From a virus, in the IMG/VR virus record IMGVR_UViG_3300022696_000149, positions 1-23,800 of that record: a DNA stretch of 23,800 nucleotides; one strand, written 5' to 3'. Position 1 is the stretch's first letter, and each line of letters opens with the position of its first letter. Below, in pieces: positions 1 through 9,051 of this stretch. The notes under the pieces were generated by a model. It was not told the DNA's origin, did no database searches, and saw only the letters and a program-made list of their open reading frames with translations. The position numbers were made by a program, and so were the translations under genes.

Positions 1-14
1 ATTTTGTAATCCAT
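1..14 (-). CDS. Start of a gene running off the left edge (partial)
   Basis: An ATG at complement 12-14 overlaps the TAA stop of the 1291-aa ejection-type gene (TAATG arrangement). It begins Met-Asp-Tyr-Lys before the window ends. Translationally coupled starts of this kind occur elsewhere in the operon (for example at 12816 and 7463), which supports a real gene. There is no clear Shine-Dalgarno sequence, only an A-rich stretch. Nothing can be said about its product. It could instead be a continuation of the upstream protein reached by a frameshift. Confidence 0.3.
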
Positions 15-3000
15 TATTTTTCTTGATTGTCTTCTTTCCAAAACTTCCCTACATCCCGCATGGCTGTTGTTAAAGCTGCTATCGCATCGGTGTCACTGTA
101 CCGAGACGCTAGGTAGGGATATGTAACAAGTGGCATTTGGGTTAAATTCACAAAGGCTGACTTTGGCACATAGCCTAGATATAATACAAATCCCGCAGCT
201 CGAAGAAGAGCCAACTCATTCCCAGGGTTCATTATATATTCCCTGTGGTGTTCGAGCCAGTTCACCAACTCCCCACGCTTGTTAGCATTCTTTCTATTCG
301 CATTGTCTGCACGAAAGTCCTCTAGAATCTTTGTCAGTTTCCCTGCATATTTCGCGCGGGAAAGATGGTTTGAGAATTTAACAAAGTATTCTCCATAAGC
401 TTTCATACCGTCTTGGGAATACCCTTCAACATTCTTCCGTTGTTGTAGATGCTTGGCGAAGCTCGCGGGGGCAGAATGTTCCAATGCATATTGCCGCAAG
501 TGGGCTTTCTGTTGCTCTGTCAGATCTGTATCAACTTCCAGAAGATCCATCAACGCAGGTGGTAAGCCGTAATACGCAATCTCCCGTTCAGTCAAAACAT
601 TATGATATCCTTCCACCTTTCCACGTAGCTCAGGATTCCTCTTCAAGAAATTTTCCAGTTGTACCTGTTGCGCCTTTTCGTTATGGTGCAGGGTGAACTC
701 AATCAACTGATCCCGCGAGTAGGTTTTCCCATCCACTTCCACTTTCCCAAGAGCACGGATACCAACTCCATATTTTCCCGACCTCATGTGAGGCATGAAG
801 TTTCTATTCTTCAACGCAGCGAAATTCTTCCTCGCTTGGGTTTGCTGTTCCAACTTCTCAATCGGGTCGTGCTCATAGGTTTCTGCCAATTTCTCCATGT
901 AAGCATCTTCCATTGATTGAATGGCTTTCCTGAAACTCCCCCAAACACGGTTGGCTACGGTGAGCATGTTATCCGTAACTGTGATTCCCTTCTCCTGCCC
1001 CAAGGCAATTATTTCTTCTTCTCCAAGCAACCTTCCTTGCGCGTCACTTTCCCGATCCACCTCGAAGAGCAGACGATCCAGCTCCACAATCTCCCTTTCT
1101 GTCAGGAGGGCTTGCCAGCTCGTAAGAATTTCGTTGGCCTCGTTCTGCACCTTCATCTTTTCCGTCTGCATGTCAACAACAGTATCCGAATACTCTACCA
1201 TCTGAGGAATGTGTTTATTCAATTCTTTCAGGTGCTGTAACCCATAGACCTTGGAGATGAACCAATTAAAAGTATCAACACCTTTCTTCGCACGCTCTTT
1301 CACCTTAGGGTTTTCAATATACTTATCGAATATCCCACCTACACGAGTTCCTGCTGTGATGGTAGGAGGATTTTCCATGATCTCCTTCTGAGCAGCTTGG
1401 TGACGTTTTCTCGCTTTCCACTTCCGGCGAACCCAAGTAGCTTTCTGCCCCATCAAGTCAGCCCTTTGGTACAACATATTAACAATTGGGACAGGTTTGA
1501 TAGTCTCCCCTAGGTCTTGTCCAAACTCCGCTGACATTGTGTGAGCAAAGACTTTCAAATTTTTCGCGTAGGGAGAGTAGATAGATTTCGCATCTTCCCT
1601 CAAGGCTCCACCTACCGCAGCTTTAATTGTTTGTTCGGCAAAAAACTCTTGCGGGGAAAGAAGGTATTGTAGCTGCTCTCTCGCCTCAACCCCCATCATG
1701 GTAAGGTCAGTACTCAGTGTCTTCAAGGTATCGCGAAGGGTTAAATCTCCCTGTGAACCAATATACTCGGAAACAAAGTTAGACTTCCACGAAACGAATC
1801 TATGAGGTGCCATTGCAGCCTTCATAAAATCTTCCAAGGGACGATCAAGGTATTCTTGCTGCATCTTGGTAAAGAATGTATCTACATTTTCTCTAATGTT
1901 TGGAGGCAAATTACTATACATATTATCGTGGAAGGCATGACCAAACTCATGGAAGAATACACTAGTCGCACGTGACCTATCTGTCATAGAGCGGGGATTA
2001 AGGCTAATCAGATACTCATCTACCCCATGCCGTGAACGTGCAGGAAATTTATAGGTAGACCCTAGATTATTTTGCGAGCCTTTGGCATCTATAGCTCCCA
2101 TCGTAACGAGCACGGAGGGTTTTTTAGTTTCCCCTTTAAAGAACTTATCCACGAGTGGCTGAACCTTCTCCTTAAGTCTTTCCGCTACTGCTTTCTCTGT
2201 CTGGGTATATTGTTTCGCTTCCTTCAAATCCTTCAAGGGTTGAACCAGTTCTTCCTTTTCCCGAAACCCCTGTTTCACTTCATCCTTAAAGCGATCCACC
2301 AGTTCTTGCTGCCGTTTAAAAGCTGATTCCGCACTGTAGTCTGTGGGGGTGGAGACGACCACCTGCCCCGCCTGAGGACGGTGAACAATGTAACTCTGTT
2401 CTCCCCCATACTGATCCACGAAAGTTAAACCTGCAGTTTCAGAATATTCGGGTAGGGTAAGGGAGGTATAACTAAGGTTTAATTTTTCTGGCCGAAGTGG
2501 TTTCTCAAAAGGTTTCTGTACACCAACCTCTTCCCGAGGTATATGTTCCCCAGCAATCTTTTCAATCTGAGTGTCAACTTCAGCAACCTGCCGCAGTACA
2601 TCTTTTAGATTATTCTCCGCAACGTCATATCCGGTTGAGATTTTACTCTCCAGAATCTTTTCTTCTAGAGCTTGTTGATCCACAATCTCTTCTGTAGTCC
2701 ATTTACCATTGAACAACTCATCAGCTTTTTTCACAGCCTTCGGCACACCGTCGATAACAAGCGTTTGCACACCTGAGGATATCGGAGTAGCAATCGCCGT
2801 AACAGCTGCGCCGTGACCCCAGTCCCTACGAAAATCATCCCAAGACCATTCAGGGTTCAGCTGTGCGTGGCGGTTGAGAGTTTGCACAAACGTAGTAGCC
2901 TGTTCACCTCCCATCTCCAATGCCATGTTTTTCCAGAGCTTGGTAAGGAACGAACCATCCTTAAACAGTACGTTCATCGGGCCAACTTCGAAAGCATACT

Positions 3001-3889
3001 CTGCCCCCGCGTTAGTTAGAGCATAGGAAAAAGATTGAAGTTCACTTTTCCCCGCTTCTTCAGCTTCCGTCTTTGATCTGTAATATTCTTTTGCAACCGC
3101 AGGGGCTAACACAATATTAGTCTTCATTGCAGATGTTAAAGGTGCTTTAAACCTTCCCTTCGTTGCAAAGAGTAGAGCAAGTCCTTCCCCTGTTTGGAGA
3201 GGACTATGAACAGCCGAATAAATAGCCTCATCAAACAGTCCACCTTTCTGTAGCTTTTTCCCTGTCTCAGCTTCCCTATCCGCAATTGCTTTGTCTGCCA
3301 TTCGTTCTTCATGCTCAAAGAATTTATCCAGATGTTCATGCAGCTTTGGGTTTAGCTTTTGAATTGCCCAACCTATAGGTTTTGCTGTTGTCACCTCCGT
3401 ACCATCTGGTAATGTGTCTGTTACAGAAGGCTCTAGGAAATCCCCGATGCTCTCCGCCATAAAGCCCTTCAAGGAATCCTTCTCATTAAGAAAAAAGTCC
3501 TTTGCGGCAGTACCTGCAACCCCCCGAATACGACTAGCAAACATACTCCCCAGTCTTTGGTTGGCGACGAAATTCTCCTTTGCTTGATCCAGCATACTGG
3601 TTTCAATATCTGTATCGTAAGCATCCACCCCAACATACTCCTGTCGAGTGGTGTCTTGTTGCAGCATTTGATCTAACACAGGATCGCCAGATGTGGGAAC
3701 ACTCGGAACAGGCGCTTCGGGGATTGGTGCTACCTTTGGTGCTACCTCCTGCGGAACGGGTTGCGGGGTTGGCTCTGGGATCGGCGCGGGGGCAGGAACA
3801 GTATCAACTGCTCCGCCACCCTTTTGCCCAGCTTCAAAGAAGTTCAACAGTTCCTGTTCTTCTGGAAATAAATTCTTTTTATCTGTCAT
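14..3889 (-). CDS. Large ejection/internal virion-type protein with HEFGH zinc-peptidase motif
   Basis: This 1291-aa protein is the largest in the window and lies at the distal end of the structural operon, where short-tailed phages usually encode the large protein ejected with the DNA. Residues about 30-68 form a Pro/Ala/Val/Glu-rich linker. The middle (about 530-590) is charged and predicted helical. Residues 647-651 read HEFGH, followed about 100 residues later by QEFFAEQ (E748, E752). This is the layout of a gluzincin-type metallopeptidase, with two His ligands and a downstream Glu as third ligand. The C-terminal third is helical and resembles the large multi-domain virion proteins of phages. 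The start is supported by AGGAG six bases upstream. Ejection is inferred from size, position and composition; the metalloprotease call rests on the motif. The C-terminus ends within what looks like a helical region, at a TAATG overlap with another frame. Confidence 0.72.
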   Translation of the reverse strand: MTDKKNLFPEEQELLNFFEAGQKGGGAVDTVPAPAPIPEPTPQPVPQEVAPKVAPIPEAPVPSVPTSGDPVLDQMLQQDTTRQEYVGVDAYDTDIETSMLDQAKENFVANQRLGSMFASRIRGVAGTAAKDFFLNEKDSLKGFMAESIGDFLEPSVTDTLPDGTEVTTAKPIGWAIQKLNPKLHEHLDKFFEHEERMADKAIADREAETGKKLQKGGLFDEAIYSAVHSPLQTGEGLALLFATKGRFKAPLTSAMKTNIVLAPAVAKEYYRSKTEAEEAGKSELQSFSYALTNAGAEYAFEVGPMNVLFKDGSFLTKLWKNMALEMGGEQATTFVQTLNRHAQLNPEWSWDDFRRDWGHGAAVTAIATPISSGVQTLVIDGVPKAVKKADELFNGKWTTEEIVDQQALEEKILESKISTGYDVAENNLKDVLRQVAEVDTQIEKIAGEHIPREEVGVQKPFEKPLRPEKLNLSYTSLTLPEYSETAGLTFVDQYGGEQSYIVHRPQAGQVVVSTPTDYSAESAFKRQQELVDRFKDEVKQGFREKEELVQPLKDLKEAKQYTQTEKAVAERLKEKVQPLVDKFFKGETKKPSVLVTMGAIDAKGSQNNLGSTYKFPARSRHGVDEYLISLNPRSMTDRSRATSVFFHEFGHAFHDNMYSNLPPNIRENVDTFFTKMQQEYLDRPLEDFMKAAMAPHRFVSWKSNFVSEYIGSQGDLTLRDTLKTLSTDLTMMGVEAREQLQYLLSPQEFFAEQTIKAAVGGALREDAKSIYSPYAKNLKVFAHTMSAEFGQDLGETIKPVPIVNMLYQRADLMGQKATWVRRKWKARKRHQAAQKEIMENPPTITAGTRVGGIFDKYIENPKVKERAKKGVDTFNWFISKVYGLQHLKELNKHIPQMVEYSDTVVDMQTEKMKVQNEANEILTSWQALLTEREIVELDRLLFEVDRESDAQGRLLGEEEIIALGQEKGITVTDNMLTVANRVWGSFRKAIQSMEDAYMEKLAETYEHDPIEKLEQQTQARKNFAALKNRNFMPHMRSGKYGVGIRALGKVEVDGKTYSRDQLIEFTLHHNEKAQQVQLENFLKRNPELRGKVEGYHNVLTEREIAYYGLPPALMDLLEVDTDLTEQQKAHLRQYALEHSAPASFAKHLQQRKNVEGYSQDGMKAYGEYFVKFSNHLSRAKYAGKLTKILEDFRADNANRKNANKRGELVNWLEHHREYIMNPGNELALLRAAGFVLYLGYVPKSAFVNLTQMPLVTYPYLASRYSDTDAIAALTTAMRDVGKFWKEDNQEK

Positions 3890-3902
3890 AACAGACTCCT
3901 AG

Positions 3903-4877
3903 TTACGGCGTACCCTCAGCATCAATACCAAGCATCATAAACTTAATCCAAGCATCCGATTGCTGTAGATCTGCTTCAGTAAAGATAGGCTTACCGTTGA
4001 TGTTGTACTGCAGAAACCGCTGCTTACTTTCCGCTCTTCCCGCAGGGGTTGAGTGTAAACCTTCTTCAATATGTCTCCGAAGGACAGCTTGGATTCGTGC
4101 CTCCCTTTCAGCTACCTGAGGATCAACTTCTCCAGCAGCACTCAAAGGAGGAATTCCTTGGTCGATGCGGTACAGTTCACTACCATCATAGTATCTACCT
4201 ATTTCCTTCTGCAGTTTATCCCCGTAACGACTTTCGTATTTCGGAGCTTCGAAGAAAGCTTGTTGGGAGAGAATTTTATGCTGTTGCAGTAGGTTATTGT
4301 TTACCTTGGGAACTGATGTAGCGGTGGTGTATTCTTGTAAATACTCTGCTTCAGATTTAACCGGCCTTCCTTCAGCAGCATCCATTTCCCTCGCCCGTTT
4401 CACATAACGCTCAGATGCGGTAAGATTAGGAGTCGGTTCTCTACGCGCTTCCTTCTCCATGAGCATCAAGCGTCTTTCCGCTAGGTTGTGTTCCCGACTA
4501 CTACGCTCATTTTGTACCCTTTGCTGTTCCTGCGAGGCTTCGAATTGTTCATCACTTTGATCAAGTCTTCGATCACCTTGCCCAAGCTGCCTCTCCCTAT
4601 GCTCGGTGGTACGGTCACGTTCAATACTTTGATTATAGTGCCCTACGCCAGCAGATACACCAGCACCGATTGCCCCCGCTGTCGTCTGTCCAGGCTGCAT
4701 CATCTGCGCACCCGCTACCATCAAGGACTGTTGTAAGTTTCTATCCGTAGCGAGGTTCTGAAGAAACTTATCCCAATTACCTAGTTGCTGTTCCTGTTGA
4801 CCAAAATCAAATTGCATCGGCTGCACCGGAGCATTTGTCAAAGGAGCTTGTGGATTGAAATTAAAGGCATCGTTCAT
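3903..4877 (-). CDS. Gln/Arg-rich ejection-type structural protein
   Basis: This 324-aa protein has a Pro/Gln-rich N-terminus. It is followed by a small Gly/Ala-rich hydrophobic stretch (about 65-80, AGAIGAGVSAGVG) and a highly charged helical, probably coiled-coil region (about 85-150) rich in Gln, Glu and Arg. The C-terminal half is mixed. An Ala/Gly helix followed by a long polar helix is common in podovirus internal or ejection proteins. It sits between two other proteins of that kind with 13-nt and 3-nt gaps. A strong GGAGG seven bases upstream of the ATG decides the start. No catalytic motif is visible. The role is inferred from composition and position. Confidence 0.6.
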   Translation of the reverse strand: MNDAFNFNPQAPLTNAPVQPMQFDFGQQEQQLGNWDKFLQNLATDRNLQQSLMVAGAQMMQPGQTTAGAIGAGVSAGVGHYNQSIERDRTTEHRERQLGQGDRRLDQSDEQFEASQEQQRVQNERSSREHNLAERRLMLMEKEARREPTPNLTASERYVKRAREMDAAEGRPVKSEAEYLQEYTTATSVPKVNNNLLQQHKILSQQAFFEAPKYESRYGDKLQKEIGRYYDGSELYRIDQGIPPLSAAGEVDPQVAEREARIQAVLRRHIEEGLHSTPAGRAESKQRFLQYNINGKPIFTEADLQQSDAWIKFMMLGIDAEGTP

Positions 4878-4880
4878 TGG

Positions 4881-5321
4881 TTATCCTCCAAAGTTCCATA
4901 AACCAGAAAAGTTATACGCTGGTTGCTGGGGCTGTTGTTGCTGCTGTTGCTGTTGTATCGGATAATTACCAACCCCTGCAGCTTGTTGTCTCGCAACAGC
5001 ATTCTGTAAGGAGACGGGTTCCCCCTGCATTCCAGCTGGGATAGCCGGAGCTCCCGAAGGTTGTGCGGGGTTGATAGGGTTTGTAATCGGCGGGGCAGGA
5101 AGTCCATGCTGTCCGATTGGAACATCAGGTCTCCCCATACCAGCCGGTAGCGTAGGTTGACTGAAATCAAACGCGCTCGGTTGCTGCGGTTGCCCCGTAC
5201 CTGCCTGCAGCCCTTGCTGCAACATCTCAGGGGTGATACCTAACCCAGTCATCTTTTCTGCCATCTGTCTACGGATCGCAGGATCACGTAAACGCTCAAA
5301 TCTTTTCGGATCAAATTCCAT
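4881..5321 (-). CDS. Small Pro/Gln-rich virion-type protein with polyglutamine tract
   Basis: This 146-aa protein is unrecognised. About 25 charged N-terminal residues (MEFDPKRFERLRDPAIRRQM) are followed by a low-complexity Pro/Gly/Gln/Ala region. Near the C-terminus there is a run of eight Gln, then PQQPAYNFSGLWNFGG. The AGAGGT upstream of the ATG is well placed. It lies 3 nt from the next ejection-type gene and 15 nt from the previous one, so it is probably part of the same virion module. Small disordered proteins in this position are often ejection accessory or assembly factors. Here that is inference only. Confidence 0.6.
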   Translation of the reverse strand: MEFDPKRFERLRDPAIRRQMAEKMTGLGITPEMLQQGLQAGTGQPQQPSAFDFSQPTLPAGMGRPDVPIGQHGLPAPPITNPINPAQPSGAPAIPAGMQGEPVSLQNAVARQQAAGVGNYPIQQQQQQQQPQQPAYNFSGLWNFGG

Positions 5322-5336
5322 AACTAATCACCTCTC

Positions 5337-6767
5337 TTAAAGTATTCCTGAACCTAATAAAGCACTACCAGCTAACACTGCCCAACCTGGAGGGCCAGCT
5401 AATCCCATCGCAGCCATTGAACCGGCTCCAGCTGTTCCAAACATACTCGACGTTAAGCCAAGACCTGTGAGGGCTCCGCCTAGTGCACCGGCTGTACTAC
5501 TGCTTCCACCACCACCGGATTGCGTAGTGGTCGTTTGACCGCCAAGACCAGAGAACCCGTTAATGGCAGCAACGTATTTGCTGAAGCTGTCTTGCGGTTG
5601 TTGTTGATAATAATTCCACCGAGAAGCCTCGTCTGCCAATTGCGCCTGTGCATACTGGTCATAAGCACTACCAGCTTGCCCAAGCAAATTATACCCTGTC
5701 AACGGCATTTGCTGCATTTGTGGTAACATAGCACTTGCCCGTGTATGCCCCTGTAGGCCGAAGTTTAACCCTTGGTTATATTGATCCAACGCCGCACCAG
5801 TTGCGTTTAACCCATACTGACCTTCCATACCAGCTGCTTGCAACTGTCTTCCAAGATCTTGATTCGTTGCGTTCAGATAAGCATTCCCAAGGTTCAAACC
5901 AAACCCACGATCTGCTTGTATCGCCGCAAGTCCTGATTGGTCTGCCTGCCCAGCTGCTTGTAACTGCCTCGCAATATCCTGTCCGTATTGGTCAGTGTAA
6001 ATTTGCGCTGCTGTTCGCAGGTTTGAATCGTTCAACCTTTCCGTAGCCAGCCCTTCCGCAATCCCCTGACGAGAACCCCCGAACTGGTTTGCAGATTGCG
6101 CGGTGTCTCCAATAGCCGGTAAAACCCGATCATTGAAGTTTTGTGTGTTCGCGGCCAGCGTTCGCTGTACCAACTCATCCACGTAAGGATTTTGCCCAGG
6201 GTCGTTCCCTAGCAACTGCCCCGCCAACTGTTGAGATTGCGTCTCCCCCGTCTGGGGAATGTTATAAAGATCTTGCGGATTGATCTGACTTTGCTGCATT
6301 CGAGCAAAAGTATCCGATGCGTTGTTTTGCTGAACGGCTTGGTTCAAGTAATCCAACCCACCTACAGCAGGATCAACCCCTACGGTAGTACCAAGGTTTG
6401 TACCCAGACTCGACAGATAATTTACATTATCCAAGCCTTGCCCGATTAAATTCTGCTGATAGGGGCTCTGGTGGAACGTACTCAACGCATCAAGATATGC
6501 ACCAGTCTGACCACTCAACGGAGCCACGGTCGAACCTGGGAAATATTCTGGAGCATAGTTATTATACAAATCCTGACTTTGCTTGAAAATATCTTTCAGG
6601 TACGGTTGTTGGCCTTTCCAAGGATCGGCCTTTTGTACTGTTTGAGTATCACCACCACCACCACCGCCGCCGCCGTGGAGATGTATATCCTCAACCACCG
6701 CAAACCCATGAGCCCCTTGAATGTCCGAGGTTCCGAGTTTGGCTAAAAACTTTTTAACTGTTCGCAT
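5337..6767 (-). CDS. Gly/Gln-rich ejection-type (internal virion) protein
   Basis: The 476-aa product starts at the ATG at 6765-6767, with AGAGGT about nine bases upstream. A TTG nine bases further upstream sits on that Shine-Dalgarno sequence and is unlikely to be used. The N-terminus contains a run of eight glycines after HLH (about residues 29-36). The middle is Gln/Asn/Ala/Tyr-rich, with two copies of a 40-residue unit containing RQLQAAG. The C-terminal 50 residues are a Gly/Ala-rich hydrophobic segment ending GSALLGSGIL, able to insert in a membrane. The segment starting DPWKGQQPYL and continuing to YFPGSTVAP looks like a family common in podovirus tail/ejection modules. The gene overlaps the GNAT-like gene by 14 nt. 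Host-envelope penetration is inferred. Confidence 0.65.
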   Translation of the reverse strand: MRTVKKFLAKLGTSDIQGAHGFAVVEDIHLHGGGGGGGGDTQTVQKADPWKGQQPYLKDIFKQSQDLYNNYAPEYFPGSTVAPLSGQTGAYLDALSTFHQSPYQQNLIGQGLDNVNYLSSLGTNLGTTVGVDPAVGGLDYLNQAVQQNNASDTFARMQQSQINPQDLYNIPQTGETQSQQLAGQLLGNDPGQNPYVDELVQRTLAANTQNFNDRVLPAIGDTAQSANQFGGSRQGIAEGLATERLNDSNLRTAAQIYTDQYGQDIARQLQAAGQADQSGLAAIQADRGFGLNLGNAYLNATNQDLGRQLQAAGMEGQYGLNATGAALDQYNQGLNFGLQGHTRASAMLPQMQQMPLTGYNLLGQAGSAYDQYAQAQLADEASRWNYYQQQPQDSFSKYVAAINGFSGLGGQTTTTQSGGGGSSSTAGALGGALTGLGLTSSMFGTAGAGSMAAMGLAGPPGWAVLAGSALLGSGIL

Positions 6768-7218
6768 AGTTATCAACCTCTAAAATAAACGATAATGTTC
6801 TTTCCCAGGAAACATCCATCCCACGTAACCAGCCGGAACGACCAAACCCCTGTACATAGTCACACCCTTGGGACTCTCCAAAAACCTGAAGCATCTTCAG
6901 CATATCATTCCTATTGGTTCTCCCGAAGGCTCCCCAAACAAAGGGTATTTCCAAGATCTTACACTTTGGGTAAACCCTGATTAAAGTAATTGCATAGCCA
7001 TCGAATGCTCCTGACTTATACATCTTAAAGAGTTGAAAATTCCCCTCTTGAAGTTGTTGTACCACATACTCCACTGTATACAACTTATCTATTAAAGGGT
7101 TTCCGTCAGCAATAGACCTGAACCCTTCGACAATGTCGGGTAAGAGATTAACTACATTACCCGCGTCTACCCAGCGTACATTCGGATAAACCTCAACACC
7201 TACCCGAGAAACTTCCAT
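6754..7218 (-). CDS. GNAT-fold-like phage virion-module protein
   Basis: This is a 154-aa protein. The central strand pattern (DGYAITLIRVYP, then ILEIPFVWGAFG) and the late GFGRSGWLR motif followed by SWERTLSFILE resemble the acyltransferase (GNAT)-like proteins encoded beside podovirus ejection genes. These include T7 gp13-like and similar small proteins, in which the enzymatic acceptor is unknown. A GGAGG upstream supports the ATG. The gene overlaps the preceding stop by 19 nt and the following start by 14 nt, consistent with coupled translation. I do not see a textbook acetyl-CoA loop (Q/RxxGxG/A), so catalytic activity is doubtful. It may be a structural or assembly factor keeping the fold. 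Confidence 0.55.
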   Translation of the reverse strand: MEVSRVGVEVYPNVRWVDAGNVVNLLPDIVEGFRSIADGNPLIDKLYTVEYVVQQLQEGNFQLFKMYKSGAFDGYAITLIRVYPKCKILEIPFVWGAFGRTNRNDMLKMLQVFGESQGCDYVQGFGRSGWLRGMDVSWERTLSFILEVDNYANS

Positions 7219-7463
7219 GACGACGTTCCTCCATCATACCAATAAATACCCCGACCGGAGCCAGGATTCCAATCTGTTCCATCCGCAAGAACAGTTAAAC
7301 CAGTATACACCCGCTTTGGCTCCTCATGGTGAGCAAGCATATGGAGGAATTTTAACTCCTCTGCGATCTTGGTCAATTCCCTGTGGATATGTTCTACCAA
7401 GTTTTCCACAGTCTCCTCTTCCCCAGTAAGGAGAGGGTTAAACACTTCCGGTTCGTAAGCCAT
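7200..7463 (-). CDS. Small conserved-type phage protein of unknown function
   Basis: This 87-aa protein has a charged helical N-terminal half (about residues 10-48, Glu/His/Leu-rich). The C-terminus is short and beta-like, with LADGTDWNPGSGRGIYWYDG then W, a pattern seen at the ends of small phage tail-module proteins. The start overlaps the stop of the gp10-like gene (TAATG), with GGGAGG upstream. It overlaps the next gene by 19 nt. Its position between the gp10-like protein and the ejection genes suggests a small tail or connector accessory protein. No function can be assigned. Confidence 0.6.
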   Translation of the reverse strand: MAYEPEVFNPLLTGEEETVENLVEHIHRELTKIAEELKFLHMLAHHEEPKRVYTGLTVLADGTDWNPGSGRGIYWYDGGTSSWKFLG

Positions 7464-9049
7464 TAGAAGTACCTCCCAACATCATGGACTTCCACATGAT
7501 ACCCATAAAATTTCCAGTCCACTTCATCATCACAAACAAAACGAACTGCAGGATATTTCCCCTCGAGCAGAACATCAACCTTTTCATCTGTAGTTGGATC
7601 AAAGTCGTAAGGGCCGTTCCATGTAATATCCCCTTCAGGAACATCTTGCATACCAACATAAACCTTCATATTGATTGATCGTGGGGCTTCCACCAAAGGC
7701 CAGATTTCCGTTACCAGCTTAACCGCTTGCGGATCAACAATACTCCTTCCATTCGTACCGAGGAGAGGTAACTGTCGACGTTCAATGACAGAAGAATAAG
7801 CTTGACTCCCTAACTTCTGTGAAGCTTGCAACAACCTCACATCGTTATCTGTTGGGAAAGCTCCAAGCAATCTTATCTTCGGTGAGGTAGATAAAGATTC
7901 CTCCCACACCCGCGTTGCATCCTCCCAATTCTCCGTTGCATCATCCCAAGCGTCACTCACGGAAGTTGCATCGTAAAAACCTTCTCGAGCATCTAGAATA
8001 TCTGAACAGTCTCTGGTTACCCAAGCATCTGTTTCATAATTCCAAATATAAACTTTATTACAATACACCGAACCGCCCGTGGGGAGAAAGATCAATACCT
8101 CCTTGGTAGCAATACTCAGGGCAACGAAAGCATTCTCCCGATTATCGGAATCAAGTAGAGTTTGAATTTCCCTTCGCACCCGAGCCGTTGCAATACTCTG
8201 AACCCTGTTCCCAGCAACATGAATCACATCCCCTTCGTGGGTGAGAGCTACATGGTGACCTGGCATAAATTCTTTAACGCAGTTCGAAGCCAGCAATCCA
8301 ATACGAGAGGACAAGGTATCAAAGCGGAAAATGTTTTGACCGCCTACCCACGACATCATAATGATAGCATCTTTCTTATAGATAGTATTGTTTCTTCCGA
8401 GAACCGCCATATCAACAATTTCCCCTGACGTTTCCGAAAGCGGGTATTCACCTGCCTGTGTCGCGGGGTCAGTTTCATCCCAACTACTCGGAACCGTTCC
8501 TGGGTCAGCTGGAGCACTCCATTTAATCAGCGTAGGATAATTCTCAGAAGTCTTTGTCACGTTACCTGCAACGAGATAATTTCTAAACCCTCGCATCACC
8601 TTCGCCGTGGTATTCACAGGCCAGTTCGATAGATCTGTCAGTTTTGTTGCTGCCTCCATCGGATTCCACTGTTGCGGGTTATCAACTCCATTATTCAAAA
8701 TCATCACACCAGTTAACCAAGTACTCATCCACTTGTCGGTGAGGTCTCCAGTATAATCACCGGAAACCTTGGTTATGTCAGTGTGCGTCCCGCCAACATA
8801 AGCGTAAACCTTATCCAAATCCGTATACAACCAATAGAGCTGTGCGGCTGCGGGGGCAGGAAAAAGATAATGCGGAACAACACTTGGAGTACCAAATAGA
8901 TTCCCTTGTTCCCCCTTCCCACGTACAATATACTTTTCTCTTAACTGCACGTTTTCCAGACGAGTCCAAGCCGTCGGCGGTATGTCCAACTGAGGTAAAT
9001 CAGGAACTATCCCATGCTGCCCACTAACCCTTATCGTAGCTCTAGCCAT
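7463..9049 (-). CDS. P22 gp10-like tail/DNA-stabilisation (stopper or hub) protein
   Basis: This 528-aa protein lies in the head-to-tail connector region. It is rich in beta strands and aromatic residues, with repeated elements such as LYWLYTDLDKVYAYVGG, LNNGVDNPQQWNP and GFRNYLVAGN. These are typical of the podovirus packaged-DNA stabilisation (P22 gp10-type) family, which caps the portal-adaptor and connects to the tail. Residues about 366-384 hold a tryptophan heptad series (W368, W375, W382) in an acidic context, also common in this family. The fibre gene ends 3 nt upstream, and the next start overlaps its stop. The Shine-Dalgarno sequence (GAAGGG) is weak, which fits reinitiation. The family call is by pattern; gp10-like is more secure than the exact position in the particle. 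Confidence 0.65.
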   Translation of the reverse strand: MARATIRVSGQHGIVPDLPQLDIPPTAWTRLENVQLREKYIVRGKGEQGNLFGTPSVVPHYLFPAPAAAQLYWLYTDLDKVYAYVGGTHTDITKVSGDYTGDLTDKWMSTWLTGVMILNNGVDNPQQWNPMEAATKLTDLSNWPVNTTAKVMRGFRNYLVAGNVTKTSENYPTLIKWSAPADPGTVPSSWDETDPATQAGEYPLSETSGEIVDMAVLGRNNTIYKKDAIIMMSWVGGQNIFRFDTLSSRIGLLASNCVKEFMPGHHVALTHEGDVIHVAGNRVQSIATARVRREIQTLLDSDNRENAFVALSIATKEVLIFLPTGGSVYCNKVYIWNYETDAWVTRDCSDILDAREGFYDATSVSDAWDDATENWEDATRVWEESLSTSPKIRLLGAFPTDNDVRLLQASQKLGSQAYSSVIERRQLPLLGTNGRSIVDPQAVKLVTEIWPLVEAPRSINMKVYVGMQDVPEGDITWNGPYDFDPTTDEKVDVLLEGKYPAVRFVCDDEVDWKFYGYHVEVHDVGRYF

Positions 9050-9051
9050 GA

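Noticed and set aside
4874-5170. 98-aa frame overlapping the polyglutamine protein
   Set aside because: It reads the Gln repeat as an Asn/Ser repeat in another frame. The 146-aa frame has the better Shine-Dalgarno sequence and spacing to its neighbours.
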